Origin: Lasiodiplodia sp. COLG20
Taxonomy: Eukaryota; Ascomycota; Dothideomycetes; Botryosphaeriales; Botryosphaeriaceae
NCBI GenBank assembly: GCA_009801085.1
Contig: VNWV01000003.1
Location: forward strand, 1,736,001-1,800,000
Reading direction: 5' to 3'
Length of the DNA: 64,000 bases
The translations under genes were made by a program, and so were the position numbers. Shown piece by piece: positions 37,547 to 49,061 of this stretch (position 1 is its first letter; each line of letters starts with the position of its first letter). Under the pieces are notes generated by a model. That model saw only the letters and a program-made list of their open reading frames with translations, was not told where the DNA came from and did no database searches.

Positions 37547-39508
37547 ATGCCCATCGATTCGAGCATCGCGTCGCTGCAGCACGAAATTGCGTCGTGCGAG
37601 CGCCAGCTGCAGCGACTCAAGCAACAGCTCGCCGATGCCGAAGAAGCCCGCTCCCGGAACCACTCGTCCTCGTCGGTCACCGCCTCCTACTCCTACGCTC
37701 CCTCCGCCTCCGCCGCATCCTTCCCAGCCGACGCGTTCCACAGCGACATTCATCATAACCGGCAGTTCCTAGGCGCTGCGCTGGGCGGCGGGCTACCCGA
37801 CGAGTGGCAAGCAGAACTATGGGCGGTGCTGGAGCAGCCGGCACATGACGACGGACAGCGGCGGTGGCCGCTGGAGAAACACGAATACAGGCGATATGGA
37901 CGGCAGCTGATCATGCCCGAGGTGGGTTTGCAAGGTACGGGCCGGCGAGTATGCGCACACTTGGGGCCCTGAGTGCTGATGACGACATTGCGAGCATGTA
38001 GGGCAGCTGCGACTACGGAGCTCTGCCGTCCTCATAATCGGGGCGGGTGGGCTGGGCTGCCCGGCTGCGGCGTACATTGCCGGCGCGGGAGTGGGCACAC
38101 TTGGCATGGTGGATGGCGATACGGTTGAGGAGTCGAACCTCCACCGCCAGATCCTGCATAGCACGAGCAAGGTTGGCATGCCCAAGGTGGAAAGTGCACT
38201 GAGAAATCTAAAGTGGTCAGTACGCTTAAAGCTTGAGCCTGTAGGCAACCCGCTGACATGGTGTCCGCTAGCCTGAATCCAAACGTCAGATATTATTCCT
38301 ACAATACCAGACTGACGCCTGAAAACGCCCTGGACATATTTTCTGAGTACGATATTGTCCTAGACTGCACAGATACGCCAGCATCTCGCTACCTCATTTC
38401 AGACACATGCGTGCTTCTAGGCAAGCCGCTCGTGTCTGCGTCAGCCCTGCGGACCGAAGGACAGCTAATGGTGCTTAACAACCCACCGCGGCCACCAGGA
38501 GATCCGACTGGAGGGCCCTGCTACCGATGTGTCTTTCCAAAGCCACCACCCGCTGAAAGCGTCGTCAGCTGCGGAGAAGGCGGTATCCTTGGGCCAGTCG
38601 TCGGTGTCATGGGAGTTCTCCAGGCGTTGGAAGCCATCAAAGTGATTACAGCGGGTATCGAGCGGCCTCCATCGCCGTCATCGGACGAAATGGATGTGGA
38701 TGGCGCCTCGCTGGCTTCTGATAAGCTGCACGACGCGGCGGCAGCAGGCAGCAAACCTACAAGCAACAAGCCCTCTCTGCTGCTCTTCTCCGCATACAGT
38801 AACCCGCAGTTCCGCTCTTTCGGACTCCGCACCAGAAAGGCGAAGTGCGCCGCGTGCTCTGCCCAGGCAACAGTGACGCGTCAAGCTCTTACATCCGGTT
38901 CGATGGACTATGTGCAATTCTGCGGCGCCGTCAGTCCCATCAATGCACTCAGCCCCGAGGAGCGTATCTCAGCGCTCGACTATCACCAAGCACGCAATGG
39001 AATGGCATCTGTAGCCAAAGAAAACAGCAGCCCTTTCTCGGATGGGAGATCCGAGAGCCAGAATCACATACTTGTGGACGTGCGCGAGAAGGTGCAATTC
39101 GAGCTGGCGCACCTGGACGACAGCATCAACATACCATTCTCCGACATTGTTGCCACCGCTATACCGCAACTGTCCTCCTCGTCATCGCCACCCGCATCAG
39201 CTTCTACCGCACCTGCAACACCTGCTACCGGCAGCGCGGACTCGCCTGCATCTCCGAAGCAGGCAACAGAAGGAGGCAACAACAATGATCAGTCGGAGCC
39301 TGCCCCGGCGTGGCTCACTCAGCTCCGCCAGCTGCCTGCTGAGCAGCCCATAGTTGTGACGTGTCGCCTCGGCAATGATTCGCAGCTCGCAGTGCGCAAA
39401 ATGAAGGCGCTGGGCTTGGATGGGGATGGCAAAAGAATGATTGTCGACGTGAGGGGAGGACTGCGGGCTTGGAGAGAAAGCGTGGATGCAGAGTTTCCAG
39501 ACTATTGA
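37547..39508 (+). CDS. uba4: Uba4/MOCS3: adenylyltransferase and sulfurtransferase
   Basis: Exons 37547-37934, 38002-38215 and 38272-39508 encode 612 residues. Uba4 adenylates and thiocarboxylates the C-terminus of Urm1 (and MOCS2A-type proteins) for tRNA wobble-uridine thiolation, protein urmylation and, in moulds, molybdopterin synthesis. The N-terminus is a coiled coil ([20 protein letters not shown]). The E1 domain has [15 protein letters not shown], the ATP loop IIGAGGLGC, DxDxxxxSNLHRQ, zinc cysteines CYRC and CAAC, and the active cysteine in [13 protein letters not shown]. The C-terminal rhodanese domain has LVDVRE and the active-site loop VTCRLGND. It carries a long Ser/Pro/Ala-rich insert (around 39180-39290). 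The ATG at 37547 is chosen for the coiled coil that follows. Confidence 0.92.
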
Positions 39509-42500
39509 AACGATGTATTGAAGTGTCCCTTCTTGCTTGTTAATAATTGCGTTATTGTGCTCAAGCGCAGGTTGGCCGGCAGCTCCTACAGTAATTGAAT
39601 GCTTATATGTAAACGTTTGCCCTAAGAAAGGCTGTCTTCGACTTCGTTCATTCGTGGCCGTCTAAGATCTCAACTCTTTACTGGTCTCTTCTCTCGCCAT
39701 TCTGTGCGACCGCTGTGCGGCTTCCAGCTGCAACAACCGCGATCAGAATTGGACGCAGCAAGGCGGCGACCACAGCCGCTTCTCTCTGCTCTTTTCCGTA
39801 CACTACGCTGCCACCGCCACAAAGAGGCAAATGGCTGAGCCGTCGCGCACTTTCCCATCATCAATCCAGACCTTGACGACCTTGCCTCGCCATCCCCCTT
39901 CTTCCCCCAGCCACCTTTCTTCTTTCATCAGGGGTCCCGATTTTCTGCGGCAAGTTGCCCGCTTCCCGACATCCCCGGCGCGGACCGTCTCCGATGAAGG
40001 TAGCGTGTCGTGAGTACTTTTTGCCACCAAGGAACAGGCAGGCGGCCAGTCGATCAGGGAGCAAGAAGAGACAAGGGAAGCGAGGCCATCTCGTCGTAGA
40101 TAGATACCCAGCCCGGCCTTTGCCACCACCACAACTCACTCACGGCCACTTGTCCGGTAGATCGAGGTCAGCACTACTCATGTCTCTCAGCTGCTGGGGA
40201 TGATGTGCAGGTCGCGTGGCGATGATGTAGGATGAGTAGCTCAAGAAAGAAGCGCCGAACGCGAATGCGCCGCCACAGCCTAGTACTCTGCCTAGCACCC
40301 ACTTTTCTTCCAATGACGTCTCCGCCCAGCCCAACCTTTTTGTAATGCGGCTGAATCCGTGCTTCCCCGGACCAGTCGGAAGAAGCGGCGTCGACGAAGG
40401 GACGCCGCGAAGGAGGGTCCGATCACAATTTAGTTAATGTTCCAGAAGACGAAAGAAAGATAGGGCGTGAAGAGATATGCAGGGCCACCCGCTAAACCCG
40501 GACAGCAATGGGGACCTTGTCGAACGCAAAACGCCACTATCACGACCAGAATTCTGGGCTTGTCCTTCGTCACATTATCAACCCATGTTTCACGACCCTT
40601 TTTGCTCCCCTTTCTCCGATAGCTTCCTTTCTTGCCTCCTTTTACGATAAGAGCACGTAACAGACGGTCCATTCGGCGACAGAGTGTCCTCTCGATCTCA
40701 TTTTTGCGTCGACTCTTGATACGAAAAGAAGCTAGTAACTGATCAGAAAGCCTTTAGGAAATAAAAGAACACAAAAGTTAATGGTAATTAGTCTCGGGAG
40801 ACTCCCGCATCGTGCATGACGCCGTCGGCCGGTCGGTCCCTTTCCCTTATTTTTTATTTTCTGGCCAGCGTTGCACGGACGAAAATGAAAAAGGTACCAT
40901 CATGCCCACCCACACCTACTTTCCAGGCAGACACACGAAAACGAGGGACGTGCGTGCGCAAGTCATGCTGCTCTTTGGTATGCGGCGTTGGCCTCTTTTC
41001 CGTAGTGGTGGCGATGGGGAGCCTTGAGATTGCAGGAATTGTGGTGGAGGGCTTTTTGCGTGGCTTCCCTACCGATTGTTACACTCGGCCGTCGGAGAGA
41101 AAAAACGGGTGCACATGCGACTCACGTAAAGCGACAATGAACCTTCGTTTCATTCAGCATGCATGCATGCTGCCTGCGTCAGAGCGAAAAGAGTAGGAAA
41201 ACGAGAGGCCGCGCCAATGAAAGAGTGGGAGCCCAGAGGAGCGGCTCGATACCCGAGGATAGGCAAGCCACGCTCCGCCGACGCGGCACGGCCAAAATTC
41301 GTTTCAATCAAATCGATTTCAACCAGAGAGAAGAGCCGAGAGTAACGCCCCGTGCCCGACAAAGCGGGATGCCCGACGACTCGAACAAACGAACCTGCAG
41401 CGGTTCGTTACGAGTAAGGTCTTTCCCTCCAGGCGGCCCGGCGTCGCCTGGAAGCTAAGCCGGGATGCCGCGAGGGAAAAAAGCAACCGAGCAGGGATTT
41501 GGGTGCGTACGTAGGATGGGACGGGAAGTGGTGGCCACCGCTCTTTAGCCTCGCGCTGTGCTTCGTGGTACGCTAGGATCGGGGAACAGAGAGCGTTGAG
41601 CTAATGGCCAGCCGTCTCGCTTGCTTTCTTGGCTTTGGGCACGGAAAGGATGGACGTCGCCCGGTCCGAGTATGAGTCACAGTGGTTGACTTTTTGCTTG
41701 TGTACCCGTATTTGGCATGCATGTGATGGCGGTGGCTTCGTTTGCGTGTACAAGCGGCAGCCTGCCTGTTTTGCTGGCAGCCGACGGCCGCGCGGCGGTC
41801 GAAGCCCGAAGGAAGAGCGCGGGAACGAAAAGCAAAGGGTTGGGTAATGTGATGGGGATTAGGGATGGGCAAGCCATGCCCCGGACCTTGCACGGATTCG
41901 CTGGGGTGTGGGTGGTATCGGATCAGCGTCATGGCTGTGCTCTGGGGGCAAGGAAGGTGGCTAAGCCGCGAGAGTTTAAGCCTCGAGCATGCTCTTTCGC
42001 CGGGAAACCTTCTTGCCGAAACGGCTGTGTTGCATTGAGGCGTGCCGCCCGTGCTTCCTGTCCCTTGCTGCGCCGCCGTTTGCCTCCACCGCCAATGTCG
42101 GTGCTTTTCCCTCGGGCAGGACGGACGCTTCACCAACATCTAGCTTCATCGTATCACAATCATGTTGGGCACCGTTGTAGAGTGAAGTCATTGGATTTCG
42201 GAAAGTGCCATTAACGTTGCCAAAAACAAATGAAAATCATAACCATCGTCGAAAAGCAGCCAGTGCTTGGAAAAAAGCCATCCGCGAAACCCGAGTAATG
42301 AAGCCAATTTGTTTCCGTCCCATCTCCATCCCTTCCCGTAGGAAGAAGTTGCCCGCCGTTGACATGCATCCCGTTTTCTTTCCCAACCGCGCAAAGAAAA
42401 GGAACAGCCTGAGAAAAATCCTGCAGTGAAAAGGAACATCCCAAACAAAAACACGCCATGCAGGTATATGTCTCAATGCAGGAAGGGGGTATGAGAAGAC

Positions 42501-42990
42501 AAAAAGCAAGACGAAAACAATGGACCGAAACCCGAGCCGTTTTTGCATAACCAGAACCAAAAACATGAGATGACCTCCAAACAATTGTTGTAAAGCAATC
42601 AGCAGCTCTTAACCCAGAGCAGCTCCGTGAAGCTGCCCTGGGCAGACGGGGTATAGCAATTTTGTCCGCGGGAGAAAGGTATCTTGCAGTAAAACGAAAA
42701 ACCGAAAGCAGAAAACAACCGACCAAAAAGCATGATAATAGTACAGGGTTTTTGAAGTTTTGGGGTATCGCTGGTATCGCGCAAAGAACCCGGAAACGAG
42801 GACGCCTGTGCTGGAAAGACAACAAAACAAGTAACCATGTGCGCAAAAGTTGGTATACAAGAAGCGAAGGTATGATGAGAGGAAAGAGACGAGAAGGAGA
42901 TCGTGATTAAAATCCGGTAGCTTTCCGAGGCAAGAGGGTAGATGAGGCGAAGTGGAAGTGAGCCGAGAGGGTTCGAGAGGTCGAGTGCGT
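39509..42990. other. Long intergenic stretch between convergent genes
   Basis: About 3.5 kb between the 3' ends of UBA4 and a BTB gene. No conserved protein is recognisable. The only weakly protein-like segment is on the minus strand at about 40140-40330, encoding a hydrophobic helix (GCGGAFAFGASFLSYSSYI) but with no ATG. The perfect palindrome GCATGCATGC lies near 41158-41167. No terminal repeats, transposase or tRNA were found. Confidence 0.45.
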
Positions 42991-43835
42991 CTAGTGACGG
43001 CCCTTGGTGCCCTGGAGGTCATCCATGTGGTTGCACATGGCGACGAACAGGTCGAAGAAGAGCTTGCCGCCGTGCTCCATCTCGTTCTGCATGGTGCCGC
43101 TGCGCTTGAAGGTGTGGCGGGAGCGGATGATGAGGGCGAGGTAGTGAGCGCGGAGCTTGCTGTCCGTGTCGGGCGTGTTGGCGTAGGCGTAGCGAGCCGA
43201 GGCCAGGATGGTGCTGCACTGGATGCCCGACTGCAGGCCCTGCTTCCGGAGAGCAAGGCGCTTGAGCTCGTCCAAGCCGTACTTCTCGGCGGTGCAGTAG
43301 AGGACGGTATCCTTAAGGATCATGCCCATGCCGTTGACGTAGACGGTGGTCTCGCCTCCGCTGGTGTCCTCGAGGCGCCAGCTGTTCCTCTTCTTGTCGT
43401 GCTCCAGACGCGGGTAGTAGTCGCCCTTGTACAGGTACTCCAGCACGGACGAGAAGACTTCGGGCTCCTCGTCGGGAAGGTCGATCCGCCTGGCCGTGGA
43501 GTTGAAGAACTGGCCCTTGCAGACGGCCTGGAAGTAGGGCGAGTGGCAAAGCACATCCTCGTGGGCAGCGAACAGGCGCTGGTCACGGCCGACGCAGACG
43601 GTGATGATGGCCGAGGTCAGAGCACTGGGCAGGGTCAGCAACAGGCAGATGGAAATGGCGAGTTCATTGTGACTTACGGGCTGTTGGTGCCGCTCGAAGG
43701 GGTCGACTTGACCTCGGACTCCATGCGGCGGCTCATGGAGGGAGTGTGGCTGACGGACATCTTCCGCTTGCCGGCGGACTCCTTGCCCACGCGGTGCTGG
43801 GAAACGCTGGCAGCGCGTCGCCGAGAGCTGAACAT
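42991..43835 (-). CDS. BTB/POZ domain protein
   Basis: Exons 43835-43678 and 43624-42991 (53-nt intron, GTAAGT donor) encode 263 residues. The first exon is a basic, Ser/Arg-rich tail (MFSSRRRAASVSQHRVGKES). The second starts at a BTB fold: ITVCVGRDQRLFAAHEDVLCHSPYFQAVCKG, FSSVLEYLYKGDYYP, then YCTAEKYGLDELKRLAL, the helix normally following BTB. This layout is common in an expanded family of mould BTB proteins, possible substrate adaptors for cullin-3 ligases, but no partner domain (kelch, MATH, zinc finger) is present. The unspliced longer frame upstream is rejected because the conserved start and splice phase fit the two-exon model. Biological role unknown. Confidence 0.88.
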
Positions 43836-46800
43836 GTTGGCGTCTGTGTGGGGGTCGGGCTTCTGGAAGGACGCAGTCGTGGATCCGCAGAGGTGAAAGC
43901 GGACTAGAGGCGGGTGGGCCAGGCGCCTTTATAGAGGAGGCAGGCAGCACTGGGCAGCTACAGGGCTGACGGAGATCGGTGGACCTAGGCAGCACCTCGG
44001 CGCAGTGGAAAGGGGAGGTGATCCGGAAGGAAGGCTTCAGACGCGGCTTCAGCACGGGCGTATACAACTATATGGCCCGTGGCAAGCGGCGCACTGATGC
44101 GTGGGGGACGTGATTGGGCGCGTCGCACGGACGAGACACGGCAACGCGATATCAGGTGCCTCGAGGCTGACTCAAGATTATGTGACTCGTTTCGGCAACG
44201 GCTAGCAACCTGGAAATGGAAGAACAAGGGTTGGACAGGGGAGGGGGGTTGTGGCTCTGTCTGCTGGGCTGCGGGCTAGCTAGTTTCACGCGCTGCACGA
44301 AATGGGATCTGGGCTCTGCAGGCTGATGTCGGGCACAGCGCCGCATTAAATGCCCGCGGGAGCGCTCACCGCTGCTGCAAAACCGCAATGCGATAGGGAC
44401 TGACACGGAGATGATGGCCGCCAAAATTTTCACTCATGCTGGTGATGCGCAGAGGACAGCGCATCGTCTGCGCCTAGCGGATCCCTAGGCGCCGGGTCGC
44501 ATCCCTGCTCGGAGCGGCGGGAGGAGCTGCGCTAAGCCTAGCGCAGCCTCGCCGGACGCCCCCCACAAGTGCGCGCCAAGAGCACAGGCTGATCGCTCGC
44601 GGCTCCCAGTTTCACCGTCTCTTGTCGCCCGCCCGCCGCGTCCAATTGCGCGCCCATCCCGCTCACCGCACGCCTACCCACCACCCTGCGGTCCGATATC
44701 CAGCAGTCTCTGCGAATTCTGCAACACAAATACGTGCGAGAGCGAGGCGCGAGGCCCGTCGTGCACGCGCGGCCGCTGTCTCGAGCGCCGTGACCGCTCC
44801 CACCGGTACGAGGCATACAAGACCGTTGAACGCCTCCCTCCGCGCCGGCCCCTTTTGCCTTGTTTCCGCTGCTGCAATTCAAATCAGTGCGCCCGCCAAC
44901 CTCGTCTGACAGGGTGCTTCCGGGATCCGCGACGCTCAATCCAGCAGCATCTCCTGCCCCCAGCCTCTCCTGTGGCCGTGGTGTGCGCATGGGCGCCTCA
45001 CCGCCCGCTAGCAGTGTCTCGCATCACCAGCAAGCGAGCGGCCGCACAGCAATCCTTCGCGAACGAGTCACAGTCTGAGCGTGGTGATCTCGCACATCGT
45101 GGGTCTCTGGAGGATCACGATGTCGACAGCGCGACAAAGCGCCTCGCCAGGCCCACTCTGTGACCGACCGCTCCTTCGGATCCCACGCATGACGGCCAAC
45201 AGCCTGTGCGCGTCGCTCAACGGTCGAAAACAAAACTACGTGTCCAACAAGCCTCCGGATTTCGCTCACCGCTGCATCATCAAAAATTCATGCGCGTCCC
45301 GTGCCTCTTGAACAAGCTCTCTAAACAAGGACTCCCTCTTCGCCTGTTCACCCAGGCCTCCCAGAAAAATAAAAAGTAATCGAGGCCTTCCAGAAGCTTT
45401 GCGCTTTAATGAAACCGACGCTCGCCGCGCCAGCGCCTCGCGGCACCCGGAATCTGCGCTTTGACCGCACTTTTGAAGGCGACAATTCCGAGTTGAGATG
45501 ACTAACGCCATTCGAACTTCCTGAGACCGCTCCCCTGGCGCCGACGAGGCTCGGAGTCCCGCCCGTCCCGTCGCACTTCTCGGCCTGGTATCTTTCTAAA
45601 CTTTTCTGGCTTGACGAAACCGGTTTCATTTGGTGCCGGACGGCTAGTCGCCCATATCTCCCTCGAAATTTCCCATCTGCCTTGCCGGTCGCCGGCCCTG
45701 CCTCCCCTTGCTCCCACGCCGCCGGAGTGGTCCGGGTGTGGAAAGCGGAACGCACTGACTCTGGGCCTGTGCGTGCAGACGGACTTAAGCCCTCCATCCG
45801 GATGGACAGCGGTTAATGTACTATCATTCCCATCCTCGTCGTTTGTTCCGATGGCGGTAGGACCCTTCATCTCTATCTGAGTGCCGTACATCAGATTGCG
45901 TCTCGCCTCGCCTAGGGTCCCACAGAAATGGTCCCTGTTCGCCTCACTGCCCCGGACGCACTATGGCTTTGACATGTGCAATATTCGCTGCTTCAGAGTG
46001 ATGGTGTCGGCCGCGTGTTCTAGGAACCCCAAAGCTTCCCTCATTCAGTGACGTATTGCTCATCTCTTCGACACTGTTACGGTTTACTTCTTACGCCGAC
46101 ATATTGTCCAGAAGTCCGTCCGTAGCCCTCGTGGTGGTGTGACTGTAGGTGAAACAGAAAACTGTTGAATGTTTACTTCACGCGTGCACGTTGCTCGGTT
46201 CGAGGCTGGTCCCATCAATTTCTCGGTGGGTATTGCGGCGAGGTCGAGGCCTTTTCCGCCTTGTGGCGTAGAACACACTCTCCGTGCCGCGTCTGTAGCT
46301 TACTCGGTTATGGAAAGCGAACCTCGTTATCAGTCTTGCCTCGGGGCCGGACGGAGTGAAAGCACATCCCCAACCGTTCGCTGCGACTTCCACTTGCATC
46401 CTGGACTTCAATAGTTTTCCACGTCAAGAGTATTCAGCCGCGGAAAGTGGTCATTCCCTCATTTCATTCGTTCCATTGAACGTCTCTGTCTCAGTTTCAT
46501 TCGCTGTCACAAACACCCAGATCCATGGCACTCATCAACCTACAGTCCATCACCACTACCGGAACATGGTCCGAGCTTCTTCCACGCGACCATAAACGCC
46601 TCCACCGGCGTCCCCCGAACGCTCGCTAACTACTATTTAGCGTACATACTACCCTTCGTCCTCAATCAGGCGTTCCCTTCATCGCGATCTGACATGGTGT
46701 TCACCGTCTCCCATCAATACTGACCCCGTGACGCTTGGAGGGATGCACACTAGGAGCTAAAGCACCGGCCGGTGAACGCCTCCAACAACCAGTAATGATA

Positions 46801-47784
46801 ACACTACTGTACAAACATGCACACGAGATGTCAGCAACCCTTCCCTCTCCAATCGTGCGTTCGATCAACGAGGATGGTACGTGGCGCGCGTGATCAATGG
46901 CCGTCTTTTTTTTTCGCCGTCGGATGTGCGGTGAGTGGGGACGTTTCTCGGCTCAATGATTGGCGTATGTCAGCCGGTCGGTCAATCGGTCGCCAAAGCG
47001 CAGAGCCAAAAGCGCGTTCGTGCGTCTTTTGTGTTGGCCAAAACACATCTGTGCTCCACCCGTAGGGCTGAGGTGGAAATTTGCGATGAGACTGGTGGAA
47101 AAGTGATGCACGGCAAGCGAAGCGAACGGAAGTGGAGTCGGACGGGGAACGTCAACAACAACAAGATGCCGTTCGCGCCGCGTGCACGCCTTGGCTAATC
47201 ATCGGGGACGAACCTCGTTGTATATCAGATGAGATTAACTTGCCACTGATAAACATCTGAGATAGGCTTGCCACTGAAGCGGTCTGGGTTGCAATACTGT
47301 GCACGGACTCCAATGGGAGCATCGTTGTACGGGGTTTAGAATAGCTATCAAATGAAGATCAATTCAGCCGCGCTGTACCAGTGAATTGCAGAATATGTGA
47401 GAGCATTGATCATACATCGACTATGGCCGTCGGGCAAATTCAAGCATAGCATTTTGCGAATGTATCATTGAAACCCCACACGACACATTCAAAGCGCAAG
47501 ATTAAATCTTAGAGGAAGTGCTACTTGTTTGTTGCCTGAAGCTAAAGAAATTGCAATAGATAGCTAAGAACCAACATACACCCCAGTTATTCCGTCTTTT
47601 TCCCCGATCCCAGTTCGATCTCTGAAGAGCTATGTCATTGAAATTCAGTACGGGTAGCATATGCACGTGCAATGAAGATGCTTTCTTGGTAAAACACCGA
47701 TCCTGCAAGTCATTGCAAATGCTCGAACACCACTCTACCTTGAAGCGATGAACTCTTCAAGGTGTTCTCCCCTCGACAAGTCCC
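43836..47784. other. Long gene-poor stretch between two BTB genes
   Basis: About 3.9 kb. The first ~700 bases are GC-rich and hold the promoter of the left BTB gene. The remainder has only short open frames on both strands with no domain, signal peptide plus splice logic, or codon bias. No tRNA, rRNA or repeat structure was recognised. A long non-coding transcript is possible but unsupported. Confidence 0.45.
43927..43933 (-). promoter_or_regulatory. TATA box of the left BTB gene
   Basis: On the minus strand TATAAAG lies about 92-98 bp before the ATG at 43835. Position and sequence suit a core promoter. Confidence 0.45.
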
Positions 47785-48611
47785 TCAGGTCGTAGGCTCA
47801 CCATGCCTCGGTGCCTTGGAAGGGCGACCATCACTCTCACATTCAACTTCTCTTTTCAGTGGCATTTCCCCTTCAAGGATCGCGCGGTATGAACCCAAGA
47901 GATCCGCAAGATTTCCGGCAACACATTCCGGATCGTTCTGAATCAGGCTCTTGAAGTCCTCTGAAGCGAGGAGCTTATGGAGATGGTCATTGACCCATTT
48001 TGCGTACCACATCTGTAGCTGAGAGAAGGCCGATTCTTCGCAGACTTCATCCCGAAACCGAGTGAAGATGTCAAGAAATCCACGTGGAGATACGTCGCAG
48101 GCAGCTATCTTGCGCATGGCCAGGTCCATCAGCCGGTGCTCGCTACCCAAAATGTCAGCCATACTTTCAAAAAAGATTCTCTGTACCACTTACTTGTACT
48201 TTTTTGTGAAGTAGTACAAATCAAGCTGGGTTTCCGCCTCCATATCTCTGACCTCGGGATCCATGCACTCGATATCCTGTATGGTGGGGCTGTATTCTCC
48301 AGTATACAAGAAGTCGGTTATCATGGTGAGAACTTCGATCCCACAGGTCACATAGATACTGCGCTTGTCTGGCTTATTTCTCTCGCCCAGAAGCTTTCGG
48401 AATGGAGATGAACTCAGAACATTCTCGTGTACGTAGAATACCGTATCGTCGCAACCATAACATCTCAGTTCCCATGTTGGGCCTGTGAAGCGCCGTGAAC
48501 AGTGTCAGTAAGAGGAGGTACTTGGTGAGAGCCGACTCACTGAGTCTTGCTCTGGCGCGTAGTGCACAAGTCAGGCATTGGAGGAGGTGGCTTCTTTGCA
48601 CCTGACGCCAT
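47785..48611 (-). CDS. BTB/POZ domain protein (second, divergent)
   Basis: Proposed exons 48611-48541, 48463-48194 and 48142-47785 encode 232 residues. BTB features: CYGCDDTVFYVHENVLSSSPFRKLLG, a strand IYVTCGIEVL, and MITDFLYTGEYSP, then YYFTKKYKNEHRLMDLAMRKIAA after the second intron. The C-terminal part is helical and ends in a charged tail. The first splice is the weak point: the attractive acceptor CACAG at 48483 would break the frame, while a less usual GAG acceptor 19 nt downstream keeps it, so exon 2 may start at 48463. Either the GAG site is used, exon 1 is wrong, or the gene is disrupted. It belongs to the same broad family as the BTB gene 4 kb to the left, but the sequences differ greatly. 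Confidence 0.65.
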
Positions 48612-49061
48612 GGTTTGCCGCCTCAGTTAAGGGCGAGGTAAGGTTGGTTTGACAGCCGGGAGGTGCAGACGGTGAGTGTTGGTGAGCCGAGCAGGTGTGA
48701 CGGGAATTCATAAAGGGTAGAGGTGGACCGGATGAGGAAAGAGCACTCGCGCGCGTCGCCCATGCGCGCCTTCCACGCCTGGGTACACCTCGCGTCGGTG
48801 ACGTCAATAAACAGAGACCAAACGGGAGCTCATGGCAGCACGATACCCTCTATTCAGTAGATTCGCTGCTATTCAATGCTTTTTGAAGAAGGAACAAAAA
48901 AAAATCGGCCTTGAAGCACCATGACGCTCACTTGCGTCTGCGCCTGCCAAAACTAGCACCATTAACCAATGCATGGTATACCATCTCCCTCAAGCACCGT
49001 GATATCTGCGGATATTCCCTCAAGCACCAGCAACTGATTTGTCTTAGCCAATCAGTTCCAC
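48612..49061. other. Intergenic, no gene recognised
   Basis: About 450 bp between the second BTB gene's start and the Nup85 stop. Nothing specific is seen. Confidence 0.5.

Noticed and set aside
38128..38145. Possible tRNA T-loop complement (TCGAACC)
   Set aside because: It lies in the UBA4 exon encoding the SNLHRQ motif; no acceptor stem or A-box can be formed.
43836..44067. Upstream in-frame extension of the left BTB protein
   Set aside because: It is unspliced read-through of the 5' region in another frame; the spliced start at 43835 gives the coherent protein and has a TATA box at a sensible distance.
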